Source: Oscillospiraceae bacterium (GTDB lineage Bacteria > Bacillota > Clostridia > Oscillospirales > CAG-272). Taken from it: a stretch of 37,259 nucleotides of DNA. How positions within the stretch are numbered: the stretch's first letter is position 1; every line of letters starts with the position of its first letter. Both the position numbers and the translations under genes were made by a program. The DNA lies in the NCBI GenBank assembly GCA_015063695.1, contig SVTQ01000017.1, forward strand, positions 1 through 37,259, written 5' to 3'. Below are positions 1 to 7,467 of the stretch, piece after piece. Under the pieces are notes generated by a model. That model searched no databases and was not told the DNA's origin. It was given only the letters and a program-made list of their open reading frames with translations.

Positions 1-270
1 CCATAAATCGTCGTAAACTCCGATTTCCCGGGGGCCCCAAGGGACGAAGGGGACCACGTGCTGGGGTCCTCAAAAGTCCTTGCGACTTTTGGGGTTCTCG
101 CGGAGTGGTGGATGAGGAGTAGCTTTGATGTTATGGGACACCTCATCCGTCAGACTTCGTCTGCCACCTTCTCCCACTGGAGAAGGCTAATGTTGGTCGT
201 TTTTTGGGGCGGTTGCGAGGACATCGACACCTACGGAAGAGCGGTGTAGGTTTTCCGTTTTGGGATTTTT
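1..270. repeat. Composite dispersed repeat upstream of hflX
   Basis: No gene is supported here. Bases 1-53 are the reverse complement of about 6031-6083. Bases 63-99 are one copy of the GGGGTCCTCAAA hairpin element. Bases 109-194 carry a module with GGATGAGG and CCTCATCC arms, a GTC..GAC hairpin and a CCTTCTCCCACTGG palindrome ending in GAAGGCTAAT; the same module recurs at about 37150-37234 and, interrupted, at 5970-6110 and 19065-19155. A GTTGGTCG motif at about 194-201 recurs next to other repeats in the window. The elements are nested rather than merely adjacent. Confidence 0.8.
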
Positions 271-289
271 TTGATTTTTACAGGTGTAT

Positions 290-1726
290 ATGAAAAAAGA
301 TTTTTTTGAAGATGCGGATATTATATCCGATGAAACAGAGCTTCCCGAGGATATTGACGGGGAAGAGGACGTGGAGGACGAAGAGTTTACAGCTCCCGTC
401 GGCAAGAAGGTCATCCATGAAACAGACGTGAAGGGCGAGAAGAAGGGTATTCTTGTCAGCGTTTACTCAAAGAGTGAAGAGGCTGATGCGATGGCTTCCT
501 TTGAGGAGCTTGAACGTCTTTTTGACACTGCCGAGGGTACTACTGTCGGAAAAGTCACTCAGATGAGGGACAAGCCCGAGGGCAAGACCTGCATCGGCAA
601 GGGTAAGCTTTCCGAGCTTTCCGAGCTTTGCAAGAACACTGAGTGCGAGCTTGTTATTTTTGACACGGAGCTTTCTCCCGTTCAGATAAAAGAAATAGAA
701 AATGCCATTGATGCAGAGGTTTCGGTCATTGACCGAAGCATGCTCATTCTTGATATATTTGCCACCCACGCCACAAGTGCAGAGGGCCGTCTTCAGGTCG
801 AGCTGGCTCAGCTTAAGTATACGGCTCCCCGTCTTATGGGTAAGGGCCGTGCCATGTCGAGGCTTGGCGGCGGTATCGGTACCCGCGGCCCCGGCGAAAC
901 GAAGCTTGAAATTGACAGACGTAGGCTTAAGACGAGGGTTCAGAGCCTTGAGGCTGAGATAAAGAGACTTGAGGCGGTGAAGCTGACGCAGCGCTGCTCA
1001 AGAGACCGAGGGGGAGTTCCCAAGTGTGCCATCGTGGGCTACACAAACGCAGGGAAGTCAACTCTCCTTAATCTTCTGACCGATGCGGGAATTCTTGCAG
1101 AAGACAAGCTTTTTGCGACGCTTGACCCTACGACACGTCAGTTTATTCTGCCTTCGGGCGGCAAGGTGCTTCTTACCGACACCGTAGGCTTTATACGCAG
1201 ACTGCCCCACCATCTTATAAAGGCGTTCAAGAGCACTCTTGACGAGGCTGTCTATGCGGACGTGCTTCTTATCGTAGCGGATGCGTCTGAGCCCGATCTT
1301 GCCGCTCAGATGGAGGTTACCCACCGCACTCTTGAAGAGCTTGGGGCACTCGGAAAGCCCACTCTTATTGCCTTTAACAAGTGCGACAGGGTAGAGGACG
1401 AAAATACACTTATGGGGCTTCGCACCATGGCATCGGATGCCGATGAGAGATGCGTTTTCGTTTCCGCGCTTACGGGTGAGGGAATTGCAGGTCTTGAAAT
1501 AGCTCTTGAGGAGCTTCTCGGCGACGGCAAGAAGACTGTGGAGATGCTTATTCCTCACAGTGACGGGGGAGCCGTAAATACGGTTTACCGCATCTGCGAA
1601 AACGTTGAGGTGGATTATACGGCGGAAGGCACTGTTATTACCGCCCTTTGCGATGCCAAGGCGGCGGGGCAGTTATCTAAATATATTAAGGGTTACGATA
1701 AGTTGTTTCCGAGGATCGAAGATTGA
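290..1726 (+). CDS. hflX: GTPase HflX
   Basis: Ribosome-associated GTPase of the HflX (OBG-HflX) family, which splits stalled or stressed ribosomes in the cytoplasm. The protein has about 478 residues: an acidic N-terminus, the HflX N-terminal domain with the glycine-rich segment RLGGGIGTRGPGE and a following charged coiled coil, then a G domain with the P-loop GYTNAGKST near residue 250, DTVGF near 297 and FNKCD near 362. All three nucleotide-binding motifs are intact. The start is uncertain: GTG 284 has no ribosome site, while ATG 290 has a close AGGTG at 282-286, so ATG 290 is preferred. The gene stands alone between repeat-filled gaps. Identity is secure from the motifs; physiological role is inferred from the family. 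Confidence 0.95.
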   Translation: MKKDFFEDADIISDETELPEDIDGEEDVEDEEFTAPVGKKVIHETDVKGEKKGILVSVYSKSEEADAMASFEELERLFDTAEGTTVGKVTQMRDKPEGKTCIGKGKLSELSELCKNTECELVIFDTELSPVQIKEIENAIDAEVSVIDRSMLILDIFATHATSAEGRLQVELAQLKYTAPRLMGKGRAMSRLGGGIGTRGPGETKLEIDRRRLKTRVQSLEAEIKRLEAVKLTQRCSRDRGGVPKCAIVGYTNAGKSTLLNLLTDAGILAEDKLFATLDPTTRQFILPSGGKVLLTDTVGFIRRLPHHLIKAFKSTLDEAVYADVLLIVADASEPDLAAQMEVTHRTLEELGALGKPTLIAFNKCDRVEDENTLMGLRTMASDADERCVFVSALTGEGIAGLEIALEELLGDGKKTVEMLIPHSDGGAVNTVYRICENVEVDYTAEGTVITALCDAKAAGQLSKYIKGYDKLFPRIED

Positions 1727-1760
1727 CGGCGGACGAGCGATGCTCGCCCCTACAAGGGAG
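1727..1760. repeat. GTAGGGGCG-type palindrome, reverse orientation
   Basis: A GAGCGATGCTC hairpin followed by GCCCCTAC lies directly after the hflX stop. It belongs to the dispersed GTAGGGGCG family and faces the forward copy at 1800. It may help end transcription, but no T-tract follows. Confidence 0.6.
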
Positions 1761-1799
1761 CGAAGAAGGTATCGTAAATTAATGACCAACGGATAATTC

Positions 1800-1910
1800 G
1801 TAGGGGCGGATATTATCCGCCCGTGAAATGTTTGCAAAGCAAACGTGATATGCAAAGCGTGATATGTTGCCCGATGGCAACGTGATATGTTTTCCGCGCG
1901 GCGGAAAACG
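1800..1910 (+). repeat. Hairpin array A (CGTGATATG spacers) upstream of yigZ
   Basis: A cap palindrome starting GTAGGGGCGG (1800-1823) is followed by hairpins separated by the identical 9-bp spacer CGTGATATG at 1844-1852, 1858-1866 and 1881-1889. Hairpins are TTTGCaaaGCAAA (1831-1843), a very short CAAAG unit, TTGCCcgatGGCAA (1867-1880) and TTTTCCGC..GCGGAAAA (1890-1908). The last hairpin ends in AACG, 18 nt before the yigZ start codon, so the array probably forms most of the 5' UTR if transcription starts upstream. Confidence 0.85.
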
Positions 1911-1927
1911 TTTATTTGGAGAAAACC

Positions 1928-2566
1928 ATGAGTGATGTAAGAATAACTCTTGCGAAAAGGGCGAGAGCGGAAATTGAAGAAAAAAAGTCGGTATTTATCG
2001 GAACGGCGGCTCCCGTTACCACCGAGGAGGAGGCACGCGCCTTCATTGAAGAGGTGAAGAAGGAGTATTACGATGCGAGGCACAACGTTTTTGCGTACCT
2101 TCTGACCGAGGGGCAGATCTCCCGTTTCACTGACGACGGTGAGCCCAAGGGCAGTGCAGGTATTCCCACGCTGAACGTTCTCAAGATGTCGGGTGCCGTT
2201 GACCTTGCGGTGGTAGTTACCCGTTATTTCGGCGGAATTCTCCTTGGCACGGGGGGGCTTGTCCGCGCTTATTCTGCGGCGGCAAAGGCGGCTCTTGATG
2301 CGGCAGGCTTTGCGGTCATGAAGATGTACGCCGTTATGGAGATAAAGTGCTCCTACTCCGAGTATCAGAACATTTCCGCCAAGCTTTCAAAGGCAGGAGC
2401 AAAGGAAGAATATTCGGATTTCGGGGCTGACGTTGTAATGACCGTTTCTGCACTTAAGGAAAACGAGGAGGCCCTTTCCTTCCTTGTTACTCAGCTTACA
2501 AACGGCAAGGTGCAGGCACGGATCGTAAGGTACGAGGAAAGACCTTATTCGGAAGAAGAGAGATAA
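1928..2566 (+). CDS. YigZ/IMPACT family protein
   Basis: Member of the UPF0029/IMPACT family (YigZ in E. coli, YvyE in Bacillus), about 212 residues. The N-terminal half holds the family signature: FTDDGEPKGSAG, then VVVTRYFGGILLGTGGLVRAY near residue 100. The C-terminal half fits the DUF1949 alpha/beta domain. Function in bacteria is poorly defined; a role near translation or nucleic-acid binding is only suggested by eukaryotic IMPACT. ATG 1928 is chosen because GGAG at 1918-1921 lies 6 nt before it; the upstream in-frame TTG at 1916 overlaps that site. The gene lies immediately after hairpin array A and before a pair of inverted repeats. Confidence 0.9.
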   Translation: MSDVRITLAKRARAEIEEKKSVFIGTAAPVTTEEEARAFIEEVKKEYYDARHNVFAYLLTEGQISRFTDDGEPKGSAGIPTLNVLKMSGAVDLAVVVTRYFGGILLGTGGLVRAYSAAAKAALDAAGFAVMKMYAVMEIKCSYSEYQNISAKLSKAGAKEEYSDFGADVVMTVSALKENEEALSFLVTQLTNGKVQARIVRYEERPYSEEER

Positions 2567-2576
2567 TAATATATTT

Positions 2577-2602
2577 GTAGGGGCGGATTCCATATCCGCC
2601 CG
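2577..2602. repeat. GTAGGGGCG palindrome (forward)
   Basis: Compact copy of the dispersed palindrome, with arms GGGCGGAT and ATCCGCCC, followed by TTTTTAT. It lies 10 nt after the yigZ stop and could double as a weak terminator. It forms an inverted pair with 2630-2699. Confidence 0.75.
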
Positions 2603-2629
2603 TTTTTATATGGATATTATGGATGATGG

Positions 2630-2699
2630 CGGGCGGATATTGAGGGGTCCTCAAAAATCCTTGCGATTTTTGGGGTTCTCGAATGGAATCCGCCCCTAC
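2630..2699. repeat. GTAGGGGCG palindrome with a nested hairpin element in its loop
   Basis: The outer arms (CGGGCGGATAT and TGGAATCCGCCCCTAC) match the reverse complement of 2577-2602, but about 44 nt are inserted in the loop: the GGGGTCCTCAAA...TTTGGGGTTCTC hairpin element at 2642-2680. The same composite, inverted, occurs at 4006-4075. Confidence 0.8.
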
Positions 2700-2862
2700 G
2701 GTTTGGGTGAGCCGTTTGATGCATTGCGAAAAGAAATTCGGCAATTTTCAAACAAATTTTGATGAAAAAAAGTAAAAAAGTATTTTTTTGCGTATATTAT
2801 ATATAAAACATTAAATTGTTAATTTACACCGCAAGGTGCGAAAAACGGGGAGGAATTACGTT

Positions 2863-3885
2863 TTGACAGTAAACGAGGTCTTTTGTGAAAGAGAAAAAAC
2901 TTTTTTGTCACCCTATGCTTTTCTGACTTCAAACACTAAAGGCAGGGAACATCCTTACGACCCTTGCCCCAACAGAACGGAGTTTCAGAGAGACCGTGAC
3001 AAGATACTTCACTCCAAGAGCTTCCGCCGTCTTATGCACAAGACACAGGTTTTCCTTTTTCCCGTTGACGAGCATTACAGAACGAGAATGACACACACTC
3101 TTGAGGTAACTCAGATAGCGCGAATTATCTGCCGTGCTCTGAGGCTCAACGAAGACCTTTGCGAGGCGGCGGCTCTCGGTCACGACATCGGTCACACACC
3201 CTTCGGTCACGCGGGGGAGCTTGTGATGCAGGAGGTCTTTGACCCGGAATTTACCCATTACAGGCAGAGCGTGCGCGTTGTTGAGAAGCTTGAAAACGAC
3301 GGTGCAGGGCTTAACCTTACCTGGGAAGTCCGCGACGGTATTCTCAATCACACGGGAGACAACATGGCATCCACCCTTGAGGGTGTTATCGTCAAGTTTG
3401 CCGACCGTATTGCTTACATAAATCACGATATTGACGATGCCTGCAGAGCAGGTATCATGAAGCCCGAGGACATTCCCCTTGAAATAAGAAAAGTTCTCGG
3501 CGAGAGCCACGGCGTGAGAATTAACGCTATGGTGGCATCTGTTATTGAGGCAAGTACCGACAGAAATGAGATAGTTATGACCCCTGAGGTGGGCGAGGCG
3601 ACGGCGGCACTTCGGAAATTCCTTTTCGAGGCGGTATACCACAACCCCATCGCCAAGGGCGAGGAGTCAAAGGCGAGGGAGATGCTTGCGAGAATGTATG
3701 AGTATTTCGTAGGTCATCCCGAAAAGATGCCCACTCTTTATTATTCGAACATTGAGTGCGACGGTGTTGAGAGATGCGTTTGCGACTACATCTCCAGCAT
3801 GACTGACCGCTCGGCTATTGATACTTATAAGAGCTTGTTTATTCCTGCGGTCTGGACGACGCCGGGGAATAATATTGATTTTTGA
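2863..3885 (+). CDS. dgt: dGTPase-like HD-domain triphosphohydrolase
   Basis: Deoxyguanosinetriphosphate triphosphohydrolase-like protein, about 340 residues; the family cleaves dNTPs to the nucleoside and tripolyphosphate in the cytosol. Seen: the TEFQRDRDKILHSKSFRRL entry, RMTHTLEVTQ, the HD motif HDIGHTPFGHAGE and the distal ADRIAYINHDIDDA aspartates, so all four HD-type metal ligands appear present. The opening (TVNEVFCEREKTFLSPYA) fits the short clostridial form. The start is taken as TTG 2863, 9 nt after GGGGAGG at 2847-2853; GTG 2836 would include the ribosome site in the coding part. The gene precedes dnaG and rpoD, a common clostridial order. The dgt symbol is by family likeness; substrate preference is not shown. 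Confidence 0.9.
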   Translation: MTVNEVFCEREKTFLSPYAFLTSNTKGREHPYDPCPNRTEFQRDRDKILHSKSFRRLMHKTQVFLFPVDEHYRTRMTHTLEVTQIARIICRALRLNEDLCEAAALGHDIGHTPFGHAGELVMQEVFDPEFTHYRQSVRVVEKLENDGAGLNLTWEVRDGILNHTGDNMASTLEGVIVKFADRIAYINHDIDDACRAGIMKPEDIPLEIRKVLGESHGVRINAMVASVIEASTDRNEIVMTPEVGEATAALRKFLFEAVYHNPIAKGEESKAREMLARMYEYFVGHPEKMPTLYYSNIECDGVERCVCDYISSMTDRSAIDTYKSLFIPAVWTTPGNNIDF

Positions 3886-4005
3886 TTGTTGGCGGGAGGA
3901 GTACCCCAAGGGCATTTCCTCGGATTTCGAAAGAAATCCTCGCGGCACAGCCCCTCCCCTACCGGAAAACGAACAGAGATAAAGTGCACGGAAGACGTTT
4001 GATTG
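3886..4005. other. Intergenic repeat remnants between dgt and dnaG
   Basis: No gene seen. About 3891-3960 is a GGCGGGAGGAG...CCTCCCCTACCGG element with an internal ATTTCGAAAGAAAT hairpin; related pieces occur at 15393-15437 and 32696-32725. Confidence 0.5.
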
Positions 4006-4143
4006 GTAGGGGCGGATCCCATTCGAGAACCCCAAAAATCGCAAGGATTTTTGAGGACCCCTCAATATCCGCCCGTGATATGTTGCCTGCGGGCAACGTG
4101 ATATGCGCCGTGGCGCGTGATATGTTTTCCGCGATGCGGAAAA
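4006..4143 (+). repeat. Hairpin array B with nested cap, upstream of dnaG
   Basis: The cap palindrome (4006-4075) carries the nested GAGAACCCC...GGGGTCC-type hairpin at 4025-4063 in its loop. It is followed by TGATATG, TTGCCtgcgGGCAA (4083-4096), CGTGATATG (4097-4105), CGCCgtGGCG (4106-4115), CGTGATATG (4116-4124) and TTTTCCGC..GCGGAAAA (4125-4143). The last hairpin ends 30 nt before the dnaG start. Polarity is cap to gene, as in array A. Confidence 0.85.
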
Positions 4144-4160
4144 CGCCCACTTCGCTGAAA

Positions 4161-4167
4161 GGAGGAG
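4161..4167 (+). promoter_or_regulatory. Strong ribosome binding site deciding the dnaG start
   Basis: GGAGGAG lies 6-8 nt before CTG 4174 and there is no ATG, GTG or TTG in frame between it and TTG 4270. Its position makes CTG 4174 the best initiation codon. Confidence 0.7.
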
Positions 4168-4173
4168 AGAAAA

Positions 4174-5940
4174 CTGATAAGTAAGAACATAATTGACGAT
4201 ATTAAGTTCAGAAATCCTATTGATGAGGTTATATCGTCCTACGTTACCCTGTCGCGGACGGGGGCAAACTTGAAGGGGCTCTGTCCTTTTCACAGTGAGA
4301 AAACTCCTTCCTTTACGGTGTTCTCTCAGTCCTCGAATTTCTACTGCTTCGGCTGCGGAGCGGGGGGCGACGTTATAACCTTTATCATGAAGGCGGAAAA
4401 CCTTGACTACCCCGGTGCTCTTGAGTTCCTTGCCAAGCGTGCGGGCATCGTAATTCCCGACGGCGAGGACGACAAGTTCTGGAACAAGGGTGTTTCGAGA
4501 ACGAGAGTGATAGAAATGAACACCTGCGCCGCGAGATTTTTCCGCGACATGCTTTTCGATGAGAAGACAGGAGCGCCTGCAAGGGCTTACATTGCAAAGA
4601 GACAGCTCTCACTTCCCATTGTCAAGCGCTTCGGCCTCGGATATGCCCCCGATTCCTTCAATGCTCTGCGCGACCATCTCCGCAAAAACGGCTTTACCGA
4701 CGAGGAGATGACCGTAGGTTTTCTGTGCGGAGTAAGCAAAAAAAACGGAACGCTTTACGATTATTTCAGACACAGGCTGATGTTTCCCCTTATTGACGTG
4801 GCAGGGAACATCGTAGCCTTCGGCGGACGAGCTCTTGACGAGAAGGCGGAGGCGGGAAGGAAGTATATCAACACCTCCGACACTCCCGCATTCAAGAAGA
4901 GCAAGATGCTTTTCGGGTTGAATTACGCCAAGAACAACAGCTCCGAGAGAATTATCCTCTGCGAGGGTAATATTGACGTTATCTCCCTCCACGAGGCAGG
5001 CTTTGAAAATGCGGTGGCGACACTGGGTACTGCCATAACTCCCGACCACGCAAGGCTTCTTAAGAGGTACACCGAGAGAGTTGCCATAGCCTACGACGGC
5101 GACGCGGCAGGGCAGAGGGCAACACAGAAGGCGGTAAAAATTCTTGACGAAGCGGGAATCGACACCAAGATAATTAAGATAACGGGAGCGAAAGACCCCG
5201 ACGAATACATAAAAAAATTCGGAAGGGAAGCTTTCAGAAAGCTCATTGAGGGAAGCCGCTCCAAGATCGACTACGTTATTGAGACCGTCCTTTCAAAGTA
5301 CGACTTGACGAGTGCTCAGGACAAGGTGAAGGCAGCGAGAGAATTATGCGAATATGCGGCGACTCTTTACTACAAGGTGGAAGAGGATCTGTTCGTCATG
5401 AAGGCGGCAAAGGCTCTCGAAGTCGATGCAAGGAGCCTCGGAAACGACGTTTCCATCATAAAGAACAGAAACAGAAAGACCGGTGCGAAAAAGCTTCATG
5501 ACGAGGTTGTTCGTACCACGTCGGGAATATCCGACAGGGTCAACCGCGATTTTGCCAAAAATCCCAAGGCGGCTCGTCTTGAAGAGATCGTTCTCGGAAT
5601 GATGCTCCACTGCCCCGAATTTATCGGCAAGGCGGTGGGGACAGGGAAGCTGACTGCTTCCGATTTCGTAACAGATTATGGACAAAGGCTCTTTGAGGTG
5701 CTTGAAGAGGGTGCCGAAGGAGAGTTCGATCTGTCTGTTCTCAATGAAAAAATGACTCCCGACGAGGTGTCGCGAGCCATGAAGCTCTCCGTTTCGAGAA
5801 TGAATTTACAGAACACGGACACCATTTTCTTTGAGACCGTTGAAGCTCTTAAGCGCGAGACGGGAAAAACGGGCAGCGGGGAAGAGGACGGCTTTGACGA
5901 TATCACTGCGCGTATTATGAAGAAGCGTGAGGAAGAATAA
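4174..5940 (+). CDS. dnaG: DNA primase DnaG
   Basis: Replicative primase that makes RNA primers at the fork with the DnaB helicase. With a CTG start the protein has 588 residues, normal for the family, and opens ISKNIIDDIKFRNPIDEVIS, which aligns with the usual start before the zinc finger. The CHC2 zinc ligands are C37, H40, C58 and C61. The Toprim domain has E264 (EGNID) and D308/D310 (DGDAAG). The C-terminal helicase-binding region is about residues 440-588. If translation began at TTG 4270 the first 32 residues, including part of the zinc-binding domain, would be lost, so that start is rejected. Fifty bases of the 3' end are repeated at 6111-6160 after an inserted repeat. The gene lies between dgt and rpoD. 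Confidence 0.93.
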   Translation: MISKNIIDDIKFRNPIDEVISSYVTLSRTGANLKGLCPFHSEKTPSFTVFSQSSNFYCFGCGAGGDVITFIMKAENLDYPGALEFLAKRAGIVIPDGEDDKFWNKGVSRTRVIEMNTCAARFFRDMLFDEKTGAPARAYIAKRQLSLPIVKRFGLGYAPDSFNALRDHLRKNGFTDEEMTVGFLCGVSKKNGTLYDYFRHRLMFPLIDVAGNIVAFGGRALDEKAEAGRKYINTSDTPAFKKSKMLFGLNYAKNNSSERIILCEGNIDVISLHEAGFENAVATLGTAITPDHARLLKRYTERVAIAYDGDAAGQRATQKAVKILDEAGIDTKIIKITGAKDPDEYIKKFGREAFRKLIEGSRSKIDYVIETVLSKYDLTSAQDKVKAARELCEYAATLYYKVEEDLFVMKAAKALEVDARSLGNDVSIIKNRNRKTGAKKLHDEVVRTTSGISDRVNRDFAKNPKAARLEEIVLGMMLHCPEFIGKAVGTGKLTASDFVTDYGQRLFEVLEEGAEGEFDLSVLNEKMTPDEVSRAMKLSVSRMNLQNTDTIFFETVEALKRETGKTGSGEEDGFDDITARIMKKREEE

Positions 5941-6160
5941 ACTGATGAGATTAGGCAAAGATTTTGCTCTCCTCATCCACCGCAAGGCGTGAACCCCAAA
6001 CAGACAAGTCTGTTTGAGGACCCCGCCGCGGTCCCCTTCGTCCCTTGGGGCCCCCGGGAAATCGGAGTTTACGACGATTTATGGGGAATGGGCACTCAGG
6101 AGAAGGCTATGAGGACGGCTTTGGCGATATCACTGCGCGTATTATGAAGAAGCGCGAGGA
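5884..6160. repeat. Composite repeat flanked by a 50-bp duplication of the dnaG tail
   Basis: Bases 5884-5933 (end of dnaG) recur at 6111-6160 with two mismatches. Between them lie a GATGAGA/CTCCTCATCC module, the nested GAACCCC..GAGGACCCC hairpin (5990-6024), a CCCTTGGGGCCCCCGGG palindrome with the GATTTATGGGG segment that also forms bases 1-53 in reverse, and GAGAAGGCTATG. This looks like an insertion with duplication of the target. It separates dnaG from rpoD. Confidence 0.8.
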
Positions 6161-6204
6161 TAATTAAGTAAACAAACAATGTTTAAGATAGAGGAATCAG
6201 AATT

Positions 6205-7329
6205 ATGAAAGAAAACGCAACCGAAAGGAAAGATATTATGGAAAACGAAAAGACTTTTGACATAAGTGAGCTTGTGGAAAAAGGCAAAGCCAAAGGCTCC
6301 CTTACAAGTGAAGAGATAGGCGCCGCTCTTGAGATGGCTGACCTTGACATCGACCAGATCGAGAAGATCTACGAAAGCCTTGAGGCTCAGGGTATTGAGA
6401 TAGTCAACTACGCTGACGACGATTCCAAGGAGATCGAGGAAGAGGTTGAAAAGCTCTCCTCTCCCGAGGCTATGGAAAACGTTCTCAAGAAGGAGGGCCT
6501 CACTGTTGACGACCCCGTAAGAATGTATCTCAAGGAGATCGGCAAGGTGCCCCTTCTCACCGCTGAGCAGGAATTCGAGCTTGCAAAGAAGATGGAAGAG
6601 GGCGATGAAAATGCGAAGAATGCTCTCGTTGAAGCTAACCTTCGTCTCGTTGTAAGTATCGCAAAGAAGTACGTCGGACGCGGCATGTTCCTTCTCGACC
6701 TTATACAGGAGGGCAACCTGGGTCTTATGAAGGCTGTTGACAAGTTCGACTACTCCAAGGGCTACAAGTTCTCCACCTATGCTACCTGGTGGATCAAGCA
6801 GGCGATAACCCGTGCCATCGCTGACCAGGCGAGAACTATTCGTATCCCTGTTCACATGGTTGAAACTATTCACCGCTATTCCAAGATATCCCGTCAGCTT
6901 CTCCAGGAAAACGGCAGAGAAGCTACTCCCGAGGAGATCGCAAAGAGAGCGGGTACAACTCCCGAAAAGGTAAGAGAGATCATGAAGATCGCTCAGGAGC
7001 CCGTTTCCCTTGAAACGCCTATCGGCGAAGAGGAAGACAGCCATCTCGGCGACTTCATTCCCGACACAGACTCTCCCGCACCCTCCGACGCCGCTTCCTA
7101 CTCCATGCTGAAGGAACAGCTTGCAGAGGTTCTCAGCACCCTCAGTGACAGAGAGGCTCACGTTCTCAGACTTCGCTACGGTCTCGGTGACGGACATCCC
7201 AGAACTCTTGAAGAGGTGGGCAAGGAATTCGATATCACCCGTGAGAGAATCCGTCAGATCGAGGCTAAGGCGCTGAGAAAGCTCCGCCATCCTTCACGCT
7301 CCAAGAAGCTTAAAGATTATCTCGACTAA
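6205..7329 (+). CDS. rpoD: Primary RNA polymerase sigma factor (RpoD/SigA)
   Basis: Housekeeping sigma-70 factor, 374 residues. A region 1.1-like N-terminus (residues 12-80) precedes region 1.2 ([12 protein letters not shown] near 103), region 2 with [12 protein letters not shown] and the -10-recognising helix [16 protein letters not shown], region 3 ([10 protein letters not shown]) and region 4 with the [23 protein letters not shown] at the C-terminus. The start at ATG 6205 has GAGG 10 nt upstream; ATG 6238 with an AAAGGAAA site is a possible alternative. The gene follows dnaG, from which it is split by an inserted composite repeat that could carry termination or processing signals. Promoters with TTGACA/TATAAT and 17-bp spacing elsewhere in the window match the specificity expected of this factor. 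Confidence 0.97.
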   Translation: MKENATERKDIMENEKTFDISELVEKGKAKGSLTSEEIGAALEMADLDIDQIEKIYESLEAQGIEIVNYADDDSKEIEEEVEKLSSPEAMENVLKKEGLTVDDPVRMYLKEIGKVPLLTAEQEFELAKKMEEGDENAKNALVEANLRLVVSIAKKYVGRGMFLLDLIQEGNLGLMKAVDKFDYSKGYKFSTYATWWIKQAITRAIADQARTIRIPVHMVETIHRYSKISRQLLQENGREATPEEIAKRAGTTPEKVREIMKIAQEPVSLETPIGEEEDSHLGDFIPDTDSPAPSDAASYSMLKEQLAEVLSTLSDREAHVLRLRYGLGDGHPRTLEEVGKEFDITRERIRQIEAKALRKLRHPSRSKKLKDYLD

Positions 7330-7395
7330 AAAAGCAAAGGGTTTTAGGCTATTTTATACAAAAATCGCCCTTTCCTTTGAAAAACACAAAATCTA

Positions 7396-7424
7396 TTGAC
7401 AATACGCGGTAAATATTTTATAAT
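7396..7424 (+). promoter_or_regulatory. Consensus sigma-A promoter of the lipoprotein gene
   Basis: TTGACA at 7396-7401 and TATAAT at 7419-7424, spacer exactly 17 bp. This perfect consensus suggests strong, constitutive transcription. Confidence 0.85.
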
Positions 7425-7467
7425 ATATTGTGTATATTTACGCATTAGTTCCAACGGAGGTCTCTCA

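Noticed and set aside
6142..7290. Long minus-strand frame of 382 codons opposite rpoD
   Set aside because: It is antisense to a certain gene, has no ribosome site, and its residues follow from the codon bias of rpoD.
7330..7395. Terminator of rpoD
   Set aside because: AAAGGG and CCCTTT are present, but the loop is long and pairing weak; not good enough to list.
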